Shown piece after piece: positions 1 through 6,274 of a DNA stretch of 9,141 bases. Below the pieces are notes generated by a model that saw only the letters and a program-made list of their open reading frames with translations, ran no database searches and was not told the origin of the DNA. The stretch's first letter is position 1; each line of letters opens with the position of its first letter. The stretch spans positions 1 to 9,141 of the forward strand of contig DAAK01000184.1 in NCBI GenBank assembly GCA_001701075.1, in the 5' to 3' direction. This DNA comes from Bacteroidales bacterium GP3 (lineage in GTDB: Bacteria > Bacteroidota > Bacteroidia > Bacteroidales > Muribaculaceae). Made by a program: the position numbers and the translations under genes.

Positions 1-29
1 CGGATTCCTATTTTAGGAGTAGGAATCCG
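1..29 (-). terminator. Putative transcription terminator hairpin at end of the secA block
   Basis: Bases 1-10 and 20-29 are perfect reverse complements (CGGATTCCTA / TAGGAATCCG), giving a 10-bp stem with a 9-base loop in the minus-strand transcript. The stem contains the last sense codons of the upstream GYF_2 gene, and the TAG stop (8-10) starts the 3' arm. The position at the end of a gene block fits a Rho-independent terminator. The bases that would form the U-tract lie outside the window, so this cannot be confirmed. A shorter alternative pairing (TCCTA with TAGGA around AAA) competes for the same 3' arm. Confidence 0.5.
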
Positions 30-430
30 ATTAAAATCATTATTAATGAGAGGATAAAGAGGAGGATTGGCAAAGCCTTCGGATAGTTCTGGCTCTCAGG
101 ATCGGGGAAATTTTCTTTAGTCAGTCTGATACCTGATTTCCTTACCAAGCCTCTTGCCATAGGTGGCAGCTGATTGAGTAGCCTTTCATGCTCCTCGTCG
201 GAGACAGCCAATGTCCTCGCCGGGTCGGAAGAATCCTGTTGCTGCGAAGGGAGTGTCCCTGAGAGTCGCTGGCGGAAGTATCGGCAAATATCCGGCACAT
301 CGGAAGCCAATGTCCAGTCATCCATTCCTTTACACCACACATAAGTGTCGGGACGGACACCTTCCTTCACCATCGCGTCAAGTTCCATCGGGCCATACTG
401 ACGCCCGTCGATCATTGCGAAATACTTCAT
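8..430 (-). CDS. GYF_2-domain protein with C-terminal membrane anchor
   Basis: A 140-residue protein of unknown function. Residues about 3-52 form a GYF_2 domain: an aromatic start (KYFAMIDG), then YGPM, the PDTYVWCKGMDDW core and an A-DVPDI end. This small fold in bacterial membrane proteins is thought to mediate protein contacts. Residues 53-118 are a polar linker. Residues 119-139 are a strongly hydrophobic helix ending in a single Lys, with no N-terminal signal, so the protein is probably tail-anchored with the GYF_2 domain in the cytoplasm. The ATG at 428-430 lies 4 bp after the stop of the preceding gene, which also begins with a GYF_2 domain. The two GYF_2 domains share the VW-x-x-GM-x-DW pattern and may come from a duplication. 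Domain call is strong; function unknown. Confidence 0.85.
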   Translation of the reverse strand: MKYFAMIDGRQYGPMELDAMVKEGVRPDTYVWCKGMDDWTLASDVPDICRYFRQRLSGTLPSQQQDSSDPARTLAVSDEEHERLLNQLPPMARGLVRKSGIRLTKENFPDPESQNYPKALPILLFILSLIMILIGFLLLK

Positions 431-434
431 CAGC

Positions 435-1010
435 CTAATAATTCATCAATGAAGCAACAGAGACAATGTTTGCGATGGAAAGGATATTGATAATAAGTCC
501 TATTCCTGAGAGCACGAAAGAGACGATGCAGAGAGTCTTGCAAGTAGACCATGCGTTTTGCGCTGTGATCATGTCGTTGTATCTCGTTGCATTCTCTGCT
601 TTTGAAGCCTGTGCAATTGCAAAAGCGCCTACGAAACCTCCAATACATGAAAAGAGGAAGCCGACAATTGTAGCCACAATGGCAAGCGTTTTCCAGTTGA
701 CAGGAGGATTGCCATAACCTTGCCCCTGATTTGGATTGCCATAAGCTCCGTATTGCTGTTGAAATTGATTAGCATTCGGCTCATCAGGACGAGCATAAGA
801 GCCAAAAGCAGACTCATTTTCATCAATACGTGTTCTGTTTGCCAAAATGGGAGCGAGTTCAGGCACCGTGTCTGCTCTTGCCCAGTCGGCCATTCCGGCA
901 GTCCAGACAAGAGTAGAAGGTTCGATACCTCTCTCAGAGAGTTGTGCAAAGGTAAGCGGGCCCACACGGTTGTCGTCGACCACTATATAATATTCTTTCT
1001 CCATTATCAT
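435..1010 (-). CDS. GYF_2 plus CD225/dispanin-like two-helix membrane protein
   Basis: A 191-residue protein, function unknown. Residues about 6-57 are a GYF_2 domain (EYYIVVDDNRVGPL, then STLVWTAGMADW and TVPELAP). Residues 60-105 are a Gly/Asn/Gln-rich linker. Residues about 101-184 match the layout of the CD225/dispanin (IFITM-like) family: NPP before the first hydrophobic segment (108-133), a short polar loop with an A-x-x-A-W-S-type stretch (134-157), then a second hydrophobic segment (158-184). GYF_2-CD225 fusions are familiar in Bacteroidetes but lack a firmly assigned role. The ATG (1008-1010) overlaps the secA TGA as ATGA, implying translational coupling. A second ATG two codons later (1002-1004) could be the real start and would remove only Met-Ile. 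The CD225 call is from pattern memory and less certain than the GYF_2 call. Confidence 0.85.
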   Translation of the reverse strand: MIMEKEYYIVVDDNRVGPLTFAQLSERGIEPSTLVWTAGMADWARADTVPELAPILANRTRIDENESAFGSYARPDEPNANQFQQQYGAYGNPNQGQGYGNPPVNWKTLAIVATIVGFLFSCIGGFVGAFAIAQASKAENATRYNDMITAQNAWSTCKTLCIVSFVLSGIGLIINILSIANIVSVASLMNY

Positions 1011-4000
1011 AAGTTTTTGCCGTGGCAGTTCTTATATTTTTTTCCGCTACCGCAAGGACAAGGATCATTACGTCCTACCTTTGGCTGAGCCTTGATGGGT
1101 TGGCGTGGCTGCTGCGGACGATTTACGCTCTGAGCTGCCTGACGCTGAGCATTCTCGCCCTCGTAAGTCTCACGAGTAGTGGAATAGTTAGCATAAGGGT
1201 TCGCTCCTGCTGGAGCGCCATATTCCTGACGAATCTCCTGAGTACGTGAATAGGTGGCAGCTTGCATATTTCGGCGTGCTTGATCCGCTTTGGCCTTGGC
1301 TTGCGCCTGAGCCTGCTGAGCAGCTATCTGAGCCTCACGCTGAGCCTTAGCCTCTTCATAATCGGGAGCGGCAAGTTTTCCGCGCATCAGAGTGGCAACA
1401 GCTTTGGAATTCATTTCCTCAAGCATGTTCTTCCATAGGCCATAAGCTTCAAGCTTATAGATCACGAGAGGATCTTTCTGTTCGTAGCTTGCATTCTGCA
1501 CTGACTTACGTAGCTCATCGAGATCGCGAAGCTGCTCCTGCCATGAATTGTCGATGGCCTGAAGGAGCACAGCCTTTTCCCAACCTTTTACGATAGGACG
1601 ACACTCATTGTCGTAAGCCTCCTTAAGGTCGCAACGGATATTGAAGAAACGACGTCCATCTGTCACCGGAACACCTACAACACCAGAAGCGCCACGTTCC
1701 TCAACAAATTCCTTTATGTAAGGCATTGCAGCAGCTGCTATCTTATCGCGGTTGCGATAGTAAGTGTTGAGAGCTTCGTCGGCAAGACGATTTGTGATCT
1801 CATCCTTGTCAGCCTTACGATATTCCTCTTCATTGAAAGGAGAATCTATGGCGAGAGTCTTACGGACTTCCATGGTGAAATCACTATAATCATAATTCAT
1901 ATCAGCGATGCTCTGGGCAGTGTCATAAATCATGTTGGCGATATCAGTACCGATACGCTCGCCCTTGAGTGCATTCTGACGCTTGCTGTAGATAGCAGTA
2001 CGCTGGGCATTCATCACGTCGTCGTATTCCACAAGGCGCTTACGGATACCGAAGTTGTTCTCCTCTACCCTCTTCTGAGCCTTCTCGATAGAAGTGGTAA
2101 GCATCTTCGATTCGAGCATCTCGCCTTCTTCAAAGCCCATTTTGTCGAGCATCTTGAAGATTCTTTCGCCAGCAAACAGACGCATGAGGTTGTCTTCAAA
2201 CGACACGAAGAACACAGAGCTACCCGGGTCACCTTGACGACCTGCACGACCACGGAGCTGACGGTCGACACGACGGGATTCGTGACGCTCGGTGCCGATG
2301 ATAGCGAGACCACCAGCCTCCTTTACTTCAGGAGTAAGCTTGATGTCGGTACCACGACCTGCCATGTTGGTAGCGATTGTGACCGTACCTGTCTTACCTG
2401 CCTGAGCCACAATGTCAGCCTCCTTCTGGTGGAGTTTTGCATTCAACACCTGATGCGGAATCTTGCGAAGCTGGAGCATACGGCTAAGAAGCTCTGATAT
2501 TTCAACTGAAGTAGTGCCCACAAGAACCGGACGGCCTTGTGCCACCATATCTTCAACCTCCTTTATCACAGCATTATATTTATCCTTCTTAGTGCGATAT
2601 ACGCGGTCTTTTTGGTCGTTACGGATAACAGGGCGGTTTGTCGGGATTTCCACAACCTCCATCTTATAGATATCGTAGAACTCACCAGCTTCCGTCATAG
2701 CAGTACCAGTCATACCGGCCAGCTTGCGATACATGCGGAAATAGTTCTGCAGCGTGATGGTAGCATAAGTCTGGGTTGCAGCTTCCACCTTCACACCCTC
2801 CTTAGCCTCAATAGCCTGATGGAGGCCATCAGAATAGCGACGACCTTCCATGATACGTCCGGTCTGCTCATCGACAATCTTGATCTTATTATCATCGATG
2901 ACATATTCGATATCCTTATCAAAGAGAGTATAAGCCTTAAGAAGCTGGTTGACAGTATGTACACGCTCCGACTTCACGCTATATTCCTGCAGAAGGTCAT
3001 CTTTGCGTTGGTGTTTCTCCTCATCAGTGCCTTCCATATTTTCAACTTCTGCAAGTTGCGAAGTGATGTCGGGCAATACAAAGAATTGAGGATCCTGAGT
3101 GGTATCCGTCAACACCTGGATACCCTTATCGGTGAGCTCAATGCTATGGTTTTTCTCATCAACCACGAAGTAAAGGGGCTCGACGGCAAAAGGCATCTCG
3201 CGGTTGTTGTCCTGCATATACTTCTCCTCAGTCTTCAAGAGAATCGGCTTTATACCCTCTTCGCTGAGATAGCGGATGAGTGGGCCATGCTTAGGAAGAC
3301 TCTTGTAGACACGGAAGAGAGCAAGACCTCCATCTTCAAGAAGTTCTTGAGCTGTAAGGGGTTTCTTGCCGTCACCCTTATCATATTTCTTAATTCTTTC
3401 GGGATCGCCGCTCATAGCTGCAGCAATCTTGTCCTTAGCCTCCAGAAGAAGAGCCTGTGCCTGCTTACGCTGTGCATTGACAACTTTCTCTACATTTGGC
3501 TTGAACTCATTAAACATCTGGTCGTCACCCTTCGGAATCGGACCTGAGATGATGAGAGGAGTACGCGCATCGTCGATGAGCACAGAGTCAGTTTCGTCGA
3601 CGATAGCATAGTAATGGTCGTCACGCTGCACGAGGTCGGTGAGCTGAGTGGCCATGTTGTCACGCAGATAGTCGAAACCGAACTCATTGTTTGTGCCGAA
3701 AGTGATATCGCAACGATATGCATTGCGTCGCTGCTGGGAGTTTGGTTCAGTCTTGTCGATGCAAGCCACTGAAAGACCATGGAACTCATAAAGAGGCCCC
3801 ATCCATTCCGAGTCACGTTTTGCCAGATAGTCGTTGACAGTCACGACATGCACACCTTCGCCTGTAAGGGCATTGAGGAAAACCGGGAGAGTTGCCACGA
3901 GGGTCTTACCTTCACCGGTAGCCATCTCTGCGATGTTGTTGGAGGTCTTGTCGCCCTGAAGAATGCCGTGGAGCACCATTCCACCGATCAGCTGGACATC

Positions 4001-4522
4001 ATAGTGCACCATATCCCACTTCAGCTCGTTGCCACCGGCAACCCATGAAGTCTTGTATATTGCCTTGTCGCCGTCGATGCTAATGAAATCTTTTCCTTCA
4101 GCAGCGAGAGAGCGGTCAAAGTCGTCGGCAGTCACCTCGACAGTGTCGTTGGTGGCAAACCTGCGGGCTGTCTCCTTAATGACAGCGAATACTTCAGGAA
4201 GAGCAGCATCAAGCTTGTGAGCATACATCTTGTACATGTCTTCCTTAAGATTGTCTATTTCCTTCCAAAGAGGTTCGCGCTTATCGAATTCCATAGTTTC
4301 GATCTGTGTGCGAATATCGGCCATCTTGTCTTTATATGTCTTGGCCTCACCGCGGATATCATCGCGAATCACGTTGATTCTATCGCGAAGTTCATCATTC
4401 GAAATGTCGCGGATTTGCTCAGAAATCGGGTTGATTTCCTTCTGAAGGCGATTCCAGAGAGGACGCACAGCGCGCTCACTCTGATCGCCGAAAATTGATT
4501 TTAGTATGTTGCTGAATCCCAT
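1007..4522 (-). CDS. secA: Preprotein translocase ATPase SecA
   Basis: SecA, the ATPase motor that pushes unfolded preproteins through SecYEG. Visible in the 1171-residue product: Walker A MATGEGKT (200-207); FGTNNEFGFDYLRDNM (275-290); Walker B region VDETDSVLIDDARTPLI (308-324); preprotein-crosslinking region after ISGP (about 330-600); MTGTAMTEAGEF (604-615); helicase motifs TNMAGRGTDI (718-727) and QLRGRAGRQGDPG (755-767); scaffold and two-helix-finger region (about 980-1050); an Ala/Gln-rich linker (about 1055-1145); and a zinc-binding SEC-C tail, CPCGSGKKYKNCH, with Cys1155, Cys1157, Cys1166 and His1167. It is about 270 residues longer than E. coli SecA. Roughly 95 of these lie before Walker A as a charged, helical-looking insertion, others in the crosslinking region, as is usual in Bacteroidetes. 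Walker B reads DETD where DEVD is usual. The ATG at 4520-4522 starts the canonical GFSNILKSIFG N-terminus. Confidence 0.98.
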   Translation of the reverse strand: MGFSNILKSIFGDQSERAVRPLWNRLQKEINPISEQIRDISNDELRDRINVIRDDIRGEAKTYKDKMADIRTQIETMEFDKREPLWKEIDNLKEDMYKMYAHKLDAALPEVFAVIKETARRFATNDTVEVTADDFDRSLAAEGKDFISIDGDKAIYKTSWVAGGNELKWDMVHYDVQLIGGMVLHGILQGDKTSNNIAEMATGEGKTLVATLPVFLNALTGEGVHVVTVNDYLAKRDSEWMGPLYEFHGLSVACIDKTEPNSQQRRNAYRCDITFGTNNEFGFDYLRDNMATQLTDLVQRDDHYYAIVDETDSVLIDDARTPLIISGPIPKGDDQMFNEFKPNVEKVVNAQRKQAQALLLEAKDKIAAAMSGDPERIKKYDKGDGKKPLTAQELLEDGGLALFRVYKSLPKHGPLIRYLSEEGIKPILLKTEEKYMQDNNREMPFAVEPLYFVVDEKNHSIELTDKGIQVLTDTTQDPQFFVLPDITSQLAEVENMEGTDEEKHQRKDDLLQEYSVKSERVHTVNQLLKAYTLFDKDIEYVIDDNKIKIVDEQTGRIMEGRRYSDGLHQAIEAKEGVKVEAATQTYATITLQNYFRMYRKLAGMTGTAMTEAGEFYDIYKMEVVEIPTNRPVIRNDQKDRVYRTKKDKYNAVIKEVEDMVAQGRPVLVGTTSVEISELLSRMLQLRKIPHQVLNAKLHQKEADIVAQAGKTGTVTIATNMAGRGTDIKLTPEVKEAGGLAIIGTERHESRRVDRQLRGRAGRQGDPGSSVFFVSFEDNLMRLFAGERIFKMLDKMGFEEGEMLESKMLTTSIEKAQKRVEENNFGIRKRLVEYDDVMNAQRTAIYSKRQNALKGERIGTDIANMIYDTAQSIADMNYDYSDFTMEVRKTLAIDSPFNEEEYRKADKDEITNRLADEALNTYYRNRDKIAAAAMPYIKEFVEERGASGVVGVPVTDGRRFFNIRCDLKEAYDNECRPIVKGWEKAVLLQAIDNSWQEQLRDLDELRKSVQNASYEQKDPLVIYKLEAYGLWKNMLEEMNSKAVATLMRGKLAAPDYEEAKAQREAQIAAQQAQAQAKAKADQARRNMQAATYSRTQEIRQEYGAPAGANPYANYSTTRETYEGENAQRQAAQSVNRPQQPRQPIKAQPKVGRNDPCPCGSGKKYKNCHGKNL

Positions 4523-4561
4523 TTTTAATGAGAATTAAATTTATATTCGTATTTTAAGATG

Positions 4562-4569
4562 CAAAGATA
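4562..4569 (-). promoter_or_regulatory. Probable Bacteroidetes-type -7 promoter element for secA
   Basis: On the minus strand this reads TATCTTTG, a full match to the Bacteroidetes primary-sigma -7 consensus TAnnTTTG. It lies 39 bp upstream of the secA ATG, so transcription would start around 4553-4557 and leave a short A/T-rich leader of about 30 bases. No good TTTG or TTG -33 box is present at the expected 19-21 bp spacing; that stretch is occupied by CATAAT heptamers. The element is supported by sequence match and position only. Confidence 0.55.
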
Positions 4570-4576
4570 ATCAAAA

Positions 4577-4690
4577 TAATTCATAATGCATAATTCATAA
4601 TGCACATTCTTTATCAAAATGCATAATTAGCTACGCTCAAGCTAAAGCAAGTCATAATGCATAATGCATAATTTTAATCAATGCATAATT
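4577..4690. repeat. Interspersed CATAAT(G/T) heptamer repeats
   Basis: Eight exact copies of the 7-mer CATAATG or CATAATT lie between the PafA-like gene and secA. Three are in tandem at 4582-4602, one is at 4622-4628, three are in tandem at 4653-4673, and one is at 4684-4690. The first cluster can also be read as a perfect 14-bp tandem duplication (TAATTCATAATGCA at 4577-4590 and 4591-4604). A one-mismatch copy precedes it at 4575-4581. The two clusters flank a small hairpin. The stretch has no ORF. It may be a simple-sequence array or one copy of a dispersed intergenic repeat. Confidence 0.8.
4627..4645. other. Small inverted repeat between heptamer clusters
   Basis: TTAGCT (4627-4632) and AGCTAA (4640-4645) are perfect inverted repeats around a 7-base loop. 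A transcript of either strand could form a 6-bp stem. The stem has only two G-C pairs and no T-run follows on the minus strand, so it is weak as a terminator for the upstream operon. It may instead be the core of a small palindromic repeat element flanked by the heptamers. Confidence 0.4.
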
Positions 4691-4696
4691 TAGTAG

Positions 4697-6274
4697 TTAG
4701 AAGGTAAGCGGCTTATCGAAGGCACCGTTGGGGCTTCGAATGCGCATCAGCGAGCTTACTGTAGGGGCAATTGCAGTGGCATTCACCTGTCCGGTCTCAA
4801 TTTTAACCGGGACTCCTGGACCCATAATGAATGCCGGGGTGGTAGGATTCCCCTCACGCACCTGCCATGTTATGACCGGAAGACGCACATCATCGTTGAT
4901 GGTCCAGCCAGGAGCAAATTCAAGTCGCAAATCTCCTGCAGTCTTAGGATCAATTCCTCTGCCAATCCTGCGGAGCTCTGGTGTGGTCTCCCCCACTATA
5001 TCAGTGAGAGACTTGACATCAGCCACGCCGCTCATCATCACTATAAAATCACGTGCATCACGCCTTACGTCTGCGATATCAAGACCATGACGCTCCAAAG
5101 TGGCGTGGTCGAGATAGATCATATTCATGAAACTGCCATCGACATACTGGTCGTTGCCATGCTTTGCGCTGAGATAGGAATTGAGCAGGGAGACGGCACG
5201 CTTCATGGAGAAAGTCCCGGTAGGAATCCGATAACGCGCCTCATCTTCAGCTGAATCATCAAAATAGCCTGAGGATACAAGGAAAATTAATGTGTTATCA
5301 AGACCCACATTATCCTTTATAGCCTTCATCAGACGCTCAAGTTGCCCATCAAGACGCAAGTAGCTGTCTTGCATCTCAAGGCGCATATCGCTGTCGACGC
5401 CATATTTATAGGGAGCTACAGTATATCCGATATTGAGCATGTCGATCACGTCGCCACGCTGTCCAAGTTGAAGATTTTTGATGTAGTCGATTGCAAGATC
5501 GGTAACTTCAGTGTTGACAAGGGCAGACTCCTTATATTTCACATAGCGGTCGCTGCTTTTCTTAGGGAAAGTATGTCGGAATGGGAAATACTTCTTCTGA
5601 GCCGGGACTCCGTGATAGGTATCGAGAGCCTTGCTCGGAGTCCATACCATCGTGTCAAGACGCTCTGATAGAGGAGACTGATAATTGCGCTGAGAAATGG
5701 AATTGGGCACCTCCTTGTAGTAGGTAGTAGTGGCCCATTTTCCGTTTTCGTCTGATATCCAGAATGCACTGCTGCCGGCATGGCCAGCCATTATTATAGA
5801 CTGCATCGGGTCTGGTGCAACACTATAGATGGCACCGAGACCTACCCCATCAACAGCAATTTCATCACTTATCGTAGAAAGTCTCAAAGCTCCCGGACTA
5901 TAGGTTTCGTTTGTAAAGTTGCCCAAAGTAGCCGGATCATGAAGCACAGGGAGAGGATACTTAGAGGCTGGATCGAAAACTTTTTTAGCCGGTATGCCTG
6001 ATGCAGAAGCGTAATTGCCGGTGTATACGATGGCTGTAGAATTTACAATATCAAGATCCTTGACATTGTAATCCACATTCTTGAGATATAGACCTTTGTT
6101 TTTCAGCAGATTGAAACCCTCCTTACCAAATCGGGCACTAAGGAAATCTATATAGTCGGTGCGAAGCTGATCTACCATGATCCCGACCACAAGTTTAGGT
6201 CGGGTAGGATCAGCCATCGCAACCGTCGAAATACCGACGAGACCGCAAAGGACGGATGTCAGCAGTTTATTCAT
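4697..6274 (-). CDS. Exported PafA-type alkaline phosphatase superfamily protein, probably inactive
   Basis: A 525-residue protein with a signal peptide (1-21, likely cut after AMA) and the overall pattern of PafA-type alkaline phosphatases: PKLVVGIMVDQLRTDY (26-41), GHAGSSAFW (164-172), DSYLRLDGQLERL (303-315), IPTGTFSMK (350-358), AIAPTVSSL (501-509). Compared with PafA as I remember it, only the first metal ligand (Asp35) remains. The threonine nucleophile region reads DLDIVNST (73-80); the active-site Asn is Lys97; the K-x-R pair reads DPM (155-157); the D-x-x-x-H ligands are Thr285 and Tyr289; the ADHG motif reads SSGY (334-337); the late His is absent. The fold seems intact and the frame is open, so this looks like a pseudoenzyme kept for binding or scaffolding rather than a decaying gene. 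The ATG overlaps the lnb stop (ATGA). Family placement is firm; inactivity is inferred from a manual alignment. Confidence 0.88.
   Translation of the reverse strand: MNKLLTSVLCGLVGISTVAMADPTRPKLVVGIMVDQLRTDYIDFLSARFGKEGFNLLKNKGLYLKNVDYNVKDLDIVNSTAIVYTGNYASASGIPAKKVFDPASKYPLPVLHDPATLGNFTNETYSPGALRLSTISDEIAVDGVGLGAIYSVAPDPMQSIIMAGHAGSSAFWISDENGKWATTTYYKEVPNSISQRNYQSPLSERLDTMVWTPSKALDTYHGVPAQKKYFPFRHTFPKKSSDRYVKYKESALVNTEVTDLAIDYIKNLQLGQRGDVIDMLNIGYTVAPYKYGVDSDMRLEMQDSYLRLDGQLERLMKAIKDNVGLDNTLIFLVSSGYFDDSAEDEARYRIPTGTFSMKRAVSLLNSYLSAKHGNDQYVDGSFMNMIYLDHATLERHGLDIADVRRDARDFIVMMSGVADVKSLTDIVGETTPELRRIGRGIDPKTAGDLRLEFAPGWTINDDVRLPVITWQVREGNPTTPAFIMGPGVPVKIETGQVNATAIAPTVSSLMRIRSPNGAFDKPLTF

Noticed and set aside
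1270..1340. Repetitive Ala/Gln/Lys codons near the end of secA as a repeat element
   Set aside because: They encode the expected low-complexity linker before the SecA zinc tail and are in frame; no nucleotide-level repeat unit stands out.
2537..3547. A 336-codon plus-strand open frame opposite secA
   Set aside because: It lies wholly inside secA, whose frame is continuous and conserved through this region. Its product resembles no family I know and fits the pattern of an antisense shadow frame.
4627..4645. Hairpin as a Rho-independent terminator for the asnS-lnb operon
   Set aside because: Only two of six pairs are G-C and no U-run follows in the minus-strand transcript, so it does not meet the usual terminator pattern.
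5221..5232. TAGGAATCCGAT shared with the hairpin arm at 20-31
   Set aside because: A 12-base match between two places in 9 kb is expected by chance; the second copy is inside the PafA-like coding sequence and has no partner arm.
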